DNA from: Ochrobactrum sp. RH2CCR150
GTDB taxonomy: Bacteria; Pseudomonadota; Alphaproteobacteria; Rhizobiales; Rhizobiaceae
DNA length: 62,067 nucleotides
Direction: 5' to 3'
NCBI GenBank assembly: GCA_014138095.1
Contig: JACGXE010000021.1
Coordinates: forward strand, 1 to 62,067
Shown: in pieces, positions 44,242-53,469 of the stretch
Layout: every line of letters starts with the position of its first letter
How positions within the stretch are numbered: position 1 is the stretch's first letter
Translations under genes and position numbers: made by a program
Notes under the pieces: model-generated
Seen by the model: only the letters and a program-made list of their open reading frames with translations
What the model was told of the DNA's origin: nothing
Databases searched by the model: none

Positions 44242-45162
44242 ATGATTATTGATTGTCAAAAAAGCGATAATACTACAACGCGAGTGACCGGGATTATCGT
44301 CACATTCAATCCCGATGTTGAGCCGCTAAAGAAGTTAATCGGCGCTGTCACTCCTCAACTAGGCCACCTCATTGTCGTGGACAACGGACCCCACGACGAT
44401 CTCGCGCTCATTTTGAAAGATCAGCCCGATATTGAACTGATAGCACTCGGTGAGAATTTCGGTATCGCAAAGGCGCAAAATGTCGGCATCGAACGCGCCA
44501 AGGAAATCGGCTCTGACTATGTTCTTCTTCTCGATCAGGACAGCATTCCTGCCCCGAACATGGTGGCCGAGCTTCTGAACGTAGCGAAAACACTGGCTGC
44601 AAAAGGCATTCACGTGGCAGGTGTCGGCCCTTCCTATATCGACGCCCGGCAAGGAGAGGCTGCAGCCTTCGTATATCTGGATGGGCTGAAGCTGAAGCGT
44701 CGCGAACGGAAGCCCCTTGATGCGTTTGTGGAAACCGACTTCCTCATCGCCTCTGGCTGCCTAACGCCGATAGAAAGCTTCGACGCCGTTGGCCTCATGG
44801 ACGAAGGCATGTTCATCGATTACGTCGATATCGAATGGGGTTTGCGCGCACGCGAAAAAGGCTACTATTGTTTCGGCGTTTTCGATGCCAAAATGGAACA
44901 CACGCTTGGAGACCAGTGGATAAAGTTCCGCGGTCGACGTATCCCCGTTCATAGCCCTCTCAGACATTACTATCATTTCCGCAATGCCGTCTGGCTTTGC
45001 CGCCGACCATGGCTGTCTTTTTCGTGGAAAATTGTGCTTCTCTGGCGCCTAATTCGCCAGTATCTCTTTTTCACCTTTTTTGTCCCGCATGGAATGCGCC
45101 ACGCGAAAATGATGACGCTGGGTCTGTGGCACGGCGTCATCAACCGAATGGGTCGAAAGTAA
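44242..45162 (+). CDS. GT2 glycosyltransferase, probable rhamnosyltransferase
   Basis: A 306-residue cytoplasmic GT-A glycosyltransferase of family 2. The nucleotide-sugar fold begins TGIIVTFNPDVEPLKKLI and the metal-binding DQD is in YVLLLDQDSIPAP. The acceptor part SGCLTPIESFDAVGLMDEGMF and DYVDIEWGLRAREKGYYC is typical of bacterial rhamnosyltransferases of the RfbF type. The C-terminal third is basic and hydrophobic, as in membrane-associated enzymes. It lies divergent to the dTDP-rhamnose operon and four bases before a second GT2 gene, so it probably adds rhamnose to the growing chain. Confidence 0.85.
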   Translation: MIIDCQKSDNTTTRVTGIIVTFNPDVEPLKKLIGAVTPQLGHLIVVDNGPHDDLALILKDQPDIELIALGENFGIAKAQNVGIERAKEIGSDYVLLLDQDSIPAPNMVAELLNVAKTLAAKGIHVAGVGPSYIDARQGEAAAFVYLDGLKLKRRERKPLDAFVETDFLIASGCLTPIESFDAVGLMDEGMFIDYVDIEWGLRAREKGYYCFGVFDAKMEHTLGDQWIKFRGRRIPVHSPLRHYYHFRNAVWLCRRPWLSFSWKIVLLWRLIRQYLFFTFFVPHGMRHAKMMTLGLWHGVINRMGRK

Positions 45163-45166
45163 CGCC

Positions 45167-45997
45167 TTGATAGAAACCGCTGCCCGGCAAGACTTGAATA
45201 AAACCCAGATGCTCACGATTTCAATCGTGACATTCAACCCGGATTTAAACGAGTTTCGCGCCACGCTTGCAGCGCTTGCAACTGCTTTAGCCCCCTTCGA
45301 TCCAACATCCGTTGTTATCACTATCATCGACAATTCGAGCCAAGATAGCGTCTCTGCAATTGTTGAAGAGCAGCTCCCAGGCTGGCCGACGCGTGTTTTT
45401 CATGGGCAAGGTAATGTCGGCTTCGGTCGCGCGCACAATCTGGCTCTGTCGGATATGAGCGAGTTTCATCTCATCCTTAATCCCGACATTCAGATGGACC
45501 ATCTAGCCTTACGCAATGCCATCGACTTCATGCAGGCACATCCCGATTGTGGACTGCTTTCACCGCGCGCCTTCTGGCCAGACGGCAAACGTCAGTATCT
45601 GTGCAAACGTTACCCTGCGGTTTTTGATCTCCTGCTCCGTGGTTTTGCACCGAAAAGCATTCAGAGTTTTTTCGATAACAGATTGCAGCGATACGAAATG
45701 CGCATGGAAACCCAGAATGAACAATTCTGGAATCCACCTATCGTGAGCGGGTGCTTTATGCTGTTTCGTCGTGACGTACTCGTGAAGACGGGTGGTTTTG
45801 ATCCCAGGTATTTCCTCTATTTCGAGGATTTCGATTTGTCCGTGAGAACAAGCCGCATCACAAAGATAGCGTATGTTCCCAGCGTCGAAATCGTCCATAT
45901 GGGCGGCCACGCGGCAAAAAAAGGCCATTGGCATATATGGCAATTTTTGCGATCTGGTTTAAAGTTTTATAAAGATCACGGCTTTCTTTTCGTCTAA
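45167..45997 (+). CDS. GT2 glycosyltransferase, WbbL-like
   Basis: A 276-residue GT2 enzyme. The fold begins MLTISIVTFNPDLNEFRATL, then NPDIQMDHLALRNAIDFM in place of the usual DxD. The acceptor-side motif SGCFMLFRRDVLVKTGGFDPRYFLYFEDFDLSVR matches the WbbL group, which adds rhamnose in O-antigen assembly. The start codon is TTG at 45167 (ORF M), five bases after the first GT gene stop. It ends with YKDHGFLF. The two GT genes are one transcript with the large fusion that follows. Confidence 0.82.
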   Translation: MIETAARQDLNKTQMLTISIVTFNPDLNEFRATLAALATALAPFDPTSVVITIIDNSSQDSVSAIVEEQLPGWPTRVFHGQGNVGFGRAHNLALSDMSEFHLILNPDIQMDHLALRNAIDFMQAHPDCGLLSPRAFWPDGKRQYLCKRYPAVFDLLLRGFAPKSIQSFFDNRLQRYEMRMETQNEQFWNPPIVSGCFMLFRRDVLVKTGGFDPRYFLYFEDFDLSVRTSRITKIAYVPSVEIVHMGGHAAKKGHWHIWQFLRSGLKFYKDHGFLFV

Positions 45998-46071
45998 AAT
46001 TCGACACTTACTTATTCAACATTGCAGCGATACTTTCTAACGAGACCTCACCACTCGCATATAGGCGCGTT

Positions 46072-49068
46072 ATGTACTTTAACTCTAAATCGTTCATGCC
46101 TTCTGACCATATTCGCCTTTCGGCATGGTTAGAACATGCTCCTTTTGTATTTTGGCTGGTAGATACTTTGAGACCACGAAGTGTCGTGGAACTCGGCACC
46201 CACAACGGATTTTCGTTCCTTTCTATGTGTCAAGCCGCCAAGGCTACAGGATTGAGAACACAAATCTACGCGATTGACACCTGGGAAGGGGACGAGCACG
46301 CTGGATTTTACTCATCTCAAATCCATGATTCACTGAAGAGTGAACTCCAAGCCCGATATCCTGACATTGGAGTCATGATACGGTCCAGATTTGATGATGC
46401 CAGGCCACAATTTAAAGACGGATCAGTAGATTTACTACATATTGATGGTCGGCATAGATATGAGGACGTAGCAGAAGATTTTGAGACTTGGAAAAGCTCA
46501 TTGTCTGATCGCGGAGTCGTGCTTTTTCACGACACACGCGTTCAGCGTTCTGATTTTGGCGTCTGGAAATTTTGGAAAGAGTTAGAAGCGCAGTACCCAG
46601 CGTTTGAATTCTCTCACGGCAACGGCCTTGGTGTTCTGATGGTGGGAACGAAGGCTCCCGGGCTTCTTTCGGATGTTAATAACGCTAATCCGGAAGAAAA
46701 GCTTTTAATCCAGGAGCTATATGCACGCCTAGGCTATTTAAATTCTGTCCTTTTCAATGCCGATAGAACGGCTAGCGATTTTGTCAGCGCCATTGAACAA
46801 GCCGGTCTCACCGCTGACGAAACGAAGAAACTCCGCACCAGCAACGCGTTTGAGCTCGTAAAGGCACTCCAGCGCAAGAATTCTGATGAAATAAAGCGTA
46901 TTTCTGAAATACGCGACAGACAATATGACTGTCTAAACCGCGAGCACACACGACTAAAAGCGATCTCTGATGAAGCTAAAGCAGATTTAATGAGATCTGA
47001 GACTGAAAAGAACACTCTTCAGGAAGAAATCCATCAGGAGCGTCAGAGATATGAGAATGAAAAGAACGCGCTTCAGGAAGAAATCGAACTTGAACGCCAG
47101 AGATATGAAGATTTGCTCTCATCCAGAAGTTGGCAACTAACTGCGCCTTATCGATATGTTGGTCGCCAAAGTCGACGGACGGCACATGTAATGCGAACTC
47201 TGCCCAGCATCATTAGCCGTGCTGGAGGCTTCAAAGCCATTACTTCCAAGGCGCTGGATACGTACAAAACCGAGGGGCTTTCCGGTCTCAAGCGACGTTG
47301 GCGCCGCGCCAATGTCCCTGGAAACCAGGTGCAGGTTTCCTTGGACGGAAAAATCGTCGATAGAAATGATTATTTCGAATGGATACGCTTATACGGTTCG
47401 CTGGATCAATCTGATCGAGACAGGATTGGTAAAAGCATCGACAGCATGCTGGTGAAACCCACAATTTCCATCATTATGCCGGTGTATAATGCCAATTTGG
47501 ATTGGCTGCGAGAAGCAGTCGATTCCATACGGAAACAGCTTTATCCCAATTGGGAGCTATGCATCGCAGATGACTGCTCACCCAACCCCGACGTCAGACG
47601 AGAATTGGAAGCTCTTCAGAAAAGTGACCAACGTATCCACGTCATCTTTCGGGAAAAAAACGGACATATTTCAGCAGCTTCAAACAGTGCCATGGAAAGC
47701 GCCACAGGCGATTGGTTGGCACTGATGGATCAAGACGATCTTCTTCCAGAAGACGCTCTGTATCATATTGCCTATACGATCAATTCCAACCCCAAAGCTC
47801 GGATTATTTATTCCGATGAAGACAAGATTGATGAAACTGGCAGGCGTTTTGATCCCTATTTCAAATCCGACTGGAATCCGGACCTTTTCCTATCGCATAA
47901 TATGGTCAGTCATTTAGGTGCCTATCAGAGAGACCTAGTACAGCGGATAGGCGGCTTTCGTGAAGGTTTTGAAGGGTCGCAAGACTATGATCTAGCCATG
48001 CGAGTGATTGAGACGCTTAGCCCTGAACAGATCGTCCACGTCTCGAGAATCCTTTACCATTGGAGAAGCCACTCGGACAGCACTGCGCAGGCAGGCAGCA
48101 ACAAGAATTATGCTCTGCTTGCGGGGCAAAAGACACTCGATGACCATTTCGAGCGAACTGGTGTTGCCGCCAAGGCCGAATTGCTGGATTTTGGCATGTA
48201 TCGAACCCACTATGCACTACCAAATGATATGCCGCTGGTCAGCTTGATCATACCAACCCGCAACGGACTTTCCCTCATCAAGCAGTGCATTAATAGCATT
48301 GTCGAGAAAACCACCTACACCAATTATGAAATTATCATCGTCGACAATAACTCCGACGACCCCGATACACTTGCTTATTTCGCAGCGATCAAAGATGACA
48401 AGCGGATTAGAGTTCTGCGTGACGAGCGCCCGTTCAACTATTCCGCACTAAATAATGCTGCGGTGGAACAAGCCAAAGGTCAGTATGTCGGCCTCCTTAA
48501 CAATGACATAGAGGTCATTTCGCCAAATTGGCTATCCGAGATGTTAAGCATCGCATCTCAACCGGGCGTTGGTGCTGTTGGAGCGAAACTCTGGTATCCA
48601 GATGACACCCTTCAGCATGGAGGCGTCATTGTTGGCTTAGGAGGAGTTGCTGGGCATGCACACTCCCGTATTAAGCGGACCGAGCTTGGTTACTTTGGAC
48701 GCGCAAGCTTGATCCAAACCCTGAGCGCAGTGACTGCAGCCTGTCTCGTTATTCGCAAGGACATTTACAATGAGGTTGGTGGGCTTGATGAAGTGAATTT
48801 AGCCGTTGCATTCAACGACGTCGACTTCTGCCTTAAAGTTCAATCTGCGGGATATCGAAATATTTGGACGCCTTTTGCAGAGCTATACCATCATGAATCA
48901 GCAACCCGCGGATTAGATGACGCGCCCGAGAAAAAAAGACGATTTATGTCAGAAGTCCAATATATGAAAGAAATCTGGAATACCGATACCTGGAAAGATC
49001 CGTCCTACAATCCCAATCTAGCGCTAGATCAGTCTGACTTTTCGTTGGCTTGGCCACCGCGATTTTAA
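46072..49068 (+). CDS. Methyltransferase-coiled-coil-GT2-GT2 fusion protein
   Basis: A 998-residue multidomain protein. Residues about 35-195 are a class I SAM-dependent methyltransferase of the Methyltransf_24 type (VVELGTHNGFSFLS; DLLHIDGRHRYEDVAEDFE; VVLFHDTR). Residues about 262-350 are a charged coiled coil with a duplicated 18-residue unit. Residues about 463-690 are a GT-A glycosyltransferase (SIIMPVYNANLDWLREAVDS; LMDQDDLLPE), and about 721-950 a second GT2 (SLIIPTRNGLSLIKQCINSI; LLNNDIEVISPNW). It probably extends the chain with two activities and methylates an end sugar. Base composition is low. Analogy with ruler proteins of other O-antigens is inference. Confidence 0.85.
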   Translation: MYFNSKSFMPSDHIRLSAWLEHAPFVFWLVDTLRPRSVVELGTHNGFSFLSMCQAAKATGLRTQIYAIDTWEGDEHAGFYSSQIHDSLKSELQARYPDIGVMIRSRFDDARPQFKDGSVDLLHIDGRHRYEDVAEDFETWKSSLSDRGVVLFHDTRVQRSDFGVWKFWKELEAQYPAFEFSHGNGLGVLMVGTKAPGLLSDVNNANPEEKLLIQELYARLGYLNSVLFNADRTASDFVSAIEQAGLTADETKKLRTSNAFELVKALQRKNSDEIKRISEIRDRQYDCLNREHTRLKAISDEAKADLMRSETEKNTLQEEIHQERQRYENEKNALQEEIELERQRYEDLLSSRSWQLTAPYRYVGRQSRRTAHVMRTLPSIISRAGGFKAITSKALDTYKTEGLSGLKRRWRRANVPGNQVQVSLDGKIVDRNDYFEWIRLYGSLDQSDRDRIGKSIDSMLVKPTISIIMPVYNANLDWLREAVDSIRKQLYPNWELCIADDCSPNPDVRRELEALQKSDQRIHVIFREKNGHISAASNSAMESATGDWLALMDQDDLLPEDALYHIAYTINSNPKARIIYSDEDKIDETGRRFDPYFKSDWNPDLFLSHNMVSHLGAYQRDLVQRIGGFREGFEGSQDYDLAMRVIETLSPEQIVHVSRILYHWRSHSDSTAQAGSNKNYALLAGQKTLDDHFERTGVAAKAELLDFGMYRTHYALPNDMPLVSLIIPTRNGLSLIKQCINSIVEKTTYTNYEIIIVDNNSDDPDTLAYFAAIKDDKRIRVLRDERPFNYSALNNAAVEQAKGQYVGLLNNDIEVISPNWLSEMLSIASQPGVGAVGAKLWYPDDTLQHGGVIVGLGGVAGHAHSRIKRTELGYFGRASLIQTLSAVTAACLVIRKDIYNEVGGLDEVNLAVAFNDVDFCLKVQSAGYRNIWTPFAELYHHESATRGLDDAPEKKRRFMSEVQYMKEIWNTDTWKDPSYNPNLALDQSDFSLAWPPRF
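47005..47112 (+). repeat. 54-bp in-frame tandem repeat in the coiled coil
   Basis: Two copies of an 18-residue unit, EKNTLQEEIHQERQRYEN and EKNALQEEIELERQRYED, lie side by side at 47005-47058 and 47059-47112. The DNA copies are clearly alike but not identical. Each unit is exactly 18 residues, five turns of alpha helix, so gain or loss keeps the frame. Confidence 0.85.
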
Positions 49069-49161
49069 ATCGCCAAGAATTAGATTATAACGCCACTTGC
49101 GGATTCAATTGTAAGCATTATGGCTTACCTATTTAGCCGATTTGCCACTTCGCGAAGCCGG

Positions 49162-50985
49162 TTAAGGCTTCTCGACGCTCTGAGTGAACCGTTGTAGTGG
49201 TACTAATACTACGTCATTTTGTGGGACGTGTGGTTGAGAGAGCCCCTCTTTGGGAACCACATGTTCATATCTATTGAAAGCGTGATTGAACGCAGTATCG
49301 TCTAAGTCACTGAAAAAGCGTTTAAAAAACTTTTGTTGTGGCGACAGTAGAACGTGATTTATGGCTGGAATGCCTGCACCATTGATTGTCGCTCCATACA
49401 CACCTGGCACAACTGCCCAGCCATTTGGGTTAGTCTTCGCGTCTGCACGCAGTTTTGCCAGAAAGTCTGAGTTAGGCAGATTAAAGATCGGATAAGCCTG
49501 CTGTAACGGGTTGAACGTACCGAACGTTACTAATCCAGATATTGTCGCTCCTACAAACAGAGCAACCTCCGGCTTTTTTGCCAGCCTCATTTTGCTCATT
49601 ATTAAAACGCCGATAATGCCAAACGGAACAATTGCTATCCAATCGAACCAGCTGCGTTTGAGTGCGCGAAGCGGCGTGACCTCGTAAACAGAACTCGTCA
49701 TTGCAAAGCCAATCTTTGACGCCAACCACGCCCCTATCAAAATGGCGCAGAAAGCCGAAAACCGCAGCCAAGAGAACGAAAAACCAATAATGGACGATAA
49801 AACGACCAAATAAATGGTCAGGAAAAGTCCAAAACCCCAAACCATTCTGGTCCCAGGCACATTCGTCCACATTAGAAGACGCCCGTACTCCGCAGGTATA
49901 GGAAAGACCATCCAAGAAAACATCATCGATAGTCCAATGATGGCTATAATTACGTTTTTTACATTCCCTCTTACGTAATCAATAGCTTTACCAAGATTAA
50001 CAAAACAGAGGAAAATCAAAGGTATGAGAGTGGACACAACCGCGACTTCGCATTCATTCGAGTTAGGCAGAAACGTCGCGAATTGCGTTGTTGTAAAAAA
50101 TGGTAATATATGAGCGATAATGCGAGAACCCGATACTCCACCTCCGCTCGCCAATCGTTGGCCTGGATATTCTGTGGCTTTCATAATATTAATTATCTCG
50201 CCAAAATATAGATAAACTGTAGCGGCAGCCGAGAGCATTGCGACTATCGCAATGAACGCTCCCTTTACGCAGACCAAATCACGGCGGAATACGAGCAAAA
50301 GAATAAGGAGCGCAAATCCGCCTGGAATAATGAACGCCGGATAAAAATCCGAGAATATCCAAGCGGCTATCGCCCAATAGAGAAGAAGAAGCTTTTTAAC
50401 GGGATTGATATTCCACAAATAAATTACCAAAGGCCACGGCGCGAACGCAAACGTTGCCGCATGGCTTGTCCACCACACCTGCGTAAAATGTGATGAATAC
50501 AGAGCCACAGCACCTAAAAAGGAAATTAATGCGCTGGCTCCGAGCATGCGTGCCAATAACGTATAGCCGAGTACACAACTCACCCATAGACATGCGAAAT
50601 ACAGCGAAAATGCTGTTGCAGGCGGGAAAACCCAAAACCCCCACAACTGCGGCTTAAATATCAACGACCAGTCCAAAATTGGAAGCGGCCAAACCGCCTT
50701 AAGTGACTCTTGATATGGTGAAATAACGTCCGTTACGCCACCTTGCCCCAAAACTGCTATTTGAAAATACGGGGTCAACACCGCCCATTCGTCGGATCGG
50801 ATTGCCCGAGCCTTTCCAAACAATGGTTTCGAATCAATTCCGAAATTTTGAAGCGCTATTGAGTAATGAGAAGGCGTGAGCCCCAACAATACATAAATTA
50901 TCGCCACCAGCACGACGCAAACCGTCAAAACCTTCAATGCCGTTTCGTCGTTGTCCAAAGCTTGCATTCTTTTCAAACTCATCAA
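49162..50985 (-). CDS. Multi-span membrane glycosyltransferase-like protein (GtrII type)
   Basis: A 607-residue membrane protein with about 11-13 hydrophobic segments (for example VLTVCVVLVAIIYVLLGLTP; LISFLGAVALYSSHFTQVWWTS; GVLIMSKMR near the end) and a large C-terminal periplasmic domain. The first external loop contains RSDEWAVLTPYFQIAV, an Asp-Glu motif like those that hold the catalytic acid in GT-C enzymes. It resembles the O-antigen glucosyltransferases GtrII. It is divergent from a GtrB-like gene and a small flippase, which together fit a lipid-linked side-branch module. Confidence 0.75.
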   Translation of the reverse strand: MMSLKRMQALDNDETALKVLTVCVVLVAIIYVLLGLTPSHYSIALQNFGIDSKPLFGKARAIRSDEWAVLTPYFQIAVLGQGGVTDVISPYQESLKAVWPLPILDWSLIFKPQLWGFWVFPPATAFSLYFACLWVSCVLGYTLLARMLGASALISFLGAVALYSSHFTQVWWTSHAATFAFAPWPLVIYLWNINPVKKLLLLYWAIAAWIFSDFYPAFIIPGGFALLILLLVFRRDLVCVKGAFIAIVAMLSAAATVYLYFGEIINIMKATEYPGQRLASGGGVSGSRIIAHILPFFTTTQFATFLPNSNECEVAVVSTLIPLIFLCFVNLGKAIDYVRGNVKNVIIAIIGLSMMFSWMVFPIPAEYGRLLMWTNVPGTRMVWGFGLFLTIYLVVLSSIIGFSFSWLRFSAFCAILIGAWLASKIGFAMTSSVYEVTPLRALKRSWFDWIAIVPFGIIGVLIMSKMRLAKKPEVALFVGATISGLVTFGTFNPLQQAYPIFNLPNSDFLAKLRADAKTNPNGWAVVPGVYGATINGAGIPAINHVLLSPQQKFFKRFFSDLDDTAFNHAFNRYEHVVPKEGLSQPHVPQNDVVLVPLQRFTQSVEKP

Positions 50986-51171
50986 GCTGCCTCGTGGGTA
51001 TACACTTGTATATCGGCGAACAAAACACGTTCACATCGCGAGCACTTTCCACTAAATCGACAAGATATCAATGGGCACCCACGCCCGGCCAAATTCCCCC
51101 GTCACACCGCAAGCTCCTTCTTGCGCTTTCTTATTAGCTCACGTATCTCTTGAGCAAAAAGCGAGGCTAAT

Positions 51172-52116
51172 GTGCACATTGCCGTGGTAATCCCAGCGTT
51201 TAAAGCGCAAAATACAATTGCGGACGTGATTGGTAAGATCCCGAATGCAGTAAAAAAAATATACGTTGTTGATGACGCAAGCCCTGACGATACTTATCAT
51301 TCGGTTGAAGCATTAAATAATAATAGAGTAACACTTCTTCGGCACGCAGATAACAAGGGCGTCGGTGGAGCAATGATAACCGGCTATAAACAAGCCTTCC
51401 AAGATGGCGCTGATATAGTTGTAAAAATTGATAGTGACGGACAAATGGACCCGTCTATATTAAATAAATTTACAAATCCGATACAGAGCGGATTGGCAGA
51501 TTACACAAAGGGAAATCGCTTTTATTATCCAGATGATATCCAGGAAATGCCATTTATTAGACGGGTAGGAAATTTGGGCCTATCATTTATTACTAAATTA
51601 TCCAGCGGATATTGGGACCTCTTCGATCCAACGAATGGATATACAGCATTACATAAAGACGCATATGAATTGCTACAAATCGATAAAATAAGCCAACGAT
51701 ACTTTTTCGAAACGGACATGTTGTTTCGGTTGAACATAATTGGCGCCGTGGCGGTGGATATTCCCATGAAAGCCGTCTATGGCAACGAAACGAGTCACTT
51801 ATCTTCTGCCAAATCGTTGGTTGAATTCAGCATAAAACATTTACTCCTTTTGACCAAGAGAGTTGCTTATAAGTATTATTTACGAGACTTCAATGTCGGA
51901 TCCATAGAGCTTTTATTCGGAACCGTTTTGTTTTCTTTTGGTCTTATATTTGGATTGATAAAGTGGCTTGATACATGGCAGAGTGGAATACCAGCAACTG
52001 CGGGCACCGTAATGGCGGCAGCACTGCCGATCATTTTAGGGTTTCAGTTACTTCTCAACTTCGTCGTAGTTGACAGTACTTCAAGACCGAATATTCCGCT
52101 TCAAAAGAGAAAGTAA
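51172..52116 (+). CDS. GT2 polyprenyl-phosphate glycosyltransferase (GtrB/DPM1 type)
   Basis: A 314-residue enzyme that should move a sugar from a nucleotide donor to undecaprenyl phosphate. The GT-A fold begins MHIAVVIPAFKAQNTIADVI; the DxD is in VKIDSDGQMDPSIL and the conserved Asp in YVVDDASPDD. Two C-terminal membrane segments (GSIELLFGTVLFSFGLIFGLIKWL; AALPIILGFQLLLNFVVV) fit GtrB proteins. GTG at 51172 is the start, with GAGG upstream. Its stop overlaps the flippase start by one base. Base composition is AT-rich compared with the core genes. Confidence 0.85.
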   Translation: MHIAVVIPAFKAQNTIADVIGKIPNAVKKIYVVDDASPDDTYHSVEALNNNRVTLLRHADNKGVGGAMITGYKQAFQDGADIVVKIDSDGQMDPSILNKFTNPIQSGLADYTKGNRFYYPDDIQEMPFIRRVGNLGLSFITKLSSGYWDLFDPTNGYTALHKDAYELLQIDKISQRYFFETDMLFRLNIIGAVAVDIPMKAVYGNETSHLSSAKSLVEFSIKHLLLLTKRVAYKYYLRDFNVGSIELLFGTVLFSFGLIFGLIKWLDTWQSGIPATAGTVMAAALPIILGFQLLLNFVVVDSTSRPNIPLQKRK

Positions 52117-52457
52117 TGGATTATATTTTCGTTCTGATTTGCGTTGTTTTTTTGGCAGCTGGGCAACTTTTATTCAAGAAAGTCGGCAGTCAGCTATCAG
52201 GTATCACTTCGTTGATACTCGATCCAAATGTTCGTATCTTTTTTTTCTCCGCTTTAGCGCTTTACGGCATTTCCACCTTGCTGTGGATATGGGCACTCAG
52301 AACGCTTCCTCTTTCCAAAGCCTATCCATTTATGGCCTTGGGATTTCTCATCGTGCCCATTGCCGCCTACTACGCTTTTGGTGAACCTCTTACGTATAAG
52401 CATCTCGTCGGATCATGTGTCATCGTTGCGGGTATCTTTATAATTTCTGCAGCTTAG
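52116..52457 (+). CDS. EamA/SMR-type flippase-like protein
   Basis: A 113-residue protein with four membrane segments (DYIFVLICVVFLAAGQLLF; FFFSALALYGISTLLWIWA; AYPFMALGFLIVPIAAYYAF; GSCVIVAGIFIISAA). It is the half-size EamA type seen in ArnE/ArnF, which flip a lipid-linked sugar across the inner membrane. In known Gtr systems the flippase is GtrA, of another family. It is coupled to the GtrB-like gene by a one-base overlap. It would flip the lipid-linked sugar for use by the divergent membrane protein. Confidence 0.8.
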   Translation: MDYIFVLICVVFLAAGQLLFKKVGSQLSGITSLILDPNVRIFFFSALALYGISTLLWIWALRTLPLSKAYPFMALGFLIVPIAAYYAFGEPLTYKHLVGSCVIVAGIFIISAA

Positions 52458-52498
52458 CTATTCAGCCCCATTATATGATCACTGACTGCACTGAGCCT

Positions 52499-52594
52499 GA
52501 CCTGCTGCCTCATGCTGACTCGCCGCGCCTGCGGCGTCGACCCGTTCACCTGGCTAAGCCACGTGCTTACAGAGTTGCCGCAGCGGGACGAAGC
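52499..52594 (+). pseudogene. Older IS66 transposase TnpC, fragment
   Basis: An open stretch reads LMLTRRACGVDPFTWLSHVL and TELPQRDEA, which matches the last 40 residues of an IS66 TnpC (compare 55374 below). It is cut by the next IS66 element after codon GAA-GC, and its reading frame resumes at 55159. The fragment's N-terminal part is missing, replaced by non-coding sequence from about 52458. Confidence 0.75.
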
Positions 52595-52672
52595 GTAAGC
52601 CCACGGTGAAGGCCGTCTTGCGATGACGGCCTGCTGACTGCCAGTCCTAGTGGTAACACTAGGAGTAGTCAT

Positions 52673-53080
52673 ATGACGAAGCATCCAATTGAGGTGATCA
52701 CGTCCGTGGAGCGCCGTCGGCGCTGGTCACGCGAAGATAAAGAGCGCCTCGTCGCTGCCTGCTTTGAGCCAGACGCGGTAATCTCCGAGATTGCCCGCGC
52801 GGCCGGCATCCATGTCAGCCAGTTGTTCCGTTGGCGCAAAGAGCTTTGCCGGATCGAGGAGCCAAGGTCTGATACGGCGACTTTGGTGCCGGTGATCGTA
52901 TCCGAGGCCGCTTCGACAGTCTCTCCCGTTCAGCTGGAAGCGCCCACCACATCCCACCCTCGTCGGAAGCGCAGCGATGTAACGATCGAGCTCGGCCGGG
53001 GCCGTCGGGTCCGTGTGGATAGTGATATTGACACGGACGCGCTTGGCCGGATTCTCGATTGCGTGCTGGGGCTGCGATGA
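52673..53080 (+). CDS. tnpA: IS66 TnpA
   Basis: A 135-residue small protein with a helix-turn-helix near the N-terminus (RRRWSREDKERLVAACFEPDAVISEIARAAGIHVSQLFRWRKEL), as found in the first gene of IS66 elements. It is needed together with TnpB and TnpC for transposition. Its stop overlaps the tnpB start by four bases (ATGA). No catalytic motif is present. Confidence 0.92.
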   Translation: MTKHPIEVITSVERRRRWSREDKERLVAACFEPDAVISEIARAAGIHVSQLFRWRKELCRIEEPRSDTATLVPVIVSEAASTVSPVQLEAPTTSHPRRKRSDVTIELGRGRRVRVDSDIDTDALGRILDCVLGLR

Positions 53081-53424
53081 TTCCGGTTCCTGTGGGCGTG
53101 AAGGTCTGGTTGGCGACAGGCCATACCGATATGCGCAAGGGCTTCCCCGGTCTGTCCTTGATGGTGCAGGAGGTGCTGAAGCGCGACCCGATGTGCGGTC
53201 ACCTGTTCGTATTCCGTGGCCGAGGCGGCGGCCTGATCAAGGTGATCTGGCATGACGGCCAGGGCGCTTGCCTGTTCACGAAGAAGCTGGAGCGTGGCCG
53301 CTTCATCTGGCCATCAGCGGCCGATGGCACGGTGGTGATCACGCCTGCGCAGCTCGGTTATCTGCTGGAAGGTATCGACTGGCGGATGCCGCAAAAGACC
53401 TGGCGGCCGACGTCGGCCGGATAA
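53077..53424 (+). CDS. tnpB: IS66 TnpB (Orf2)
   Basis: A 115-residue protein of the IS66 Orf2 family. The conserved core is VWLATGHTDMRKGFPGLSLMV, with HLFVFRGRGGGLIKVIWHDGQGACLFTKKLERGRF. It is an accessory factor without a known catalytic role. The start ATG at 53077 overlaps tnpA. Confidence 0.95.
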   Translation: MIPVPVGVKVWLATGHTDMRKGFPGLSLMVQEVLKRDPMCGHLFVFRGRGGGLIKVIWHDGQGACLFTKKLERGRFIWPSAADGTVVITPAQLGYLLEGIDWRMPQKTWRPTSAG

Positions 53425-53469
53425 GCAAAAACACTGGAATGATGGGGTCAAATATGATTCCATCCTGTC

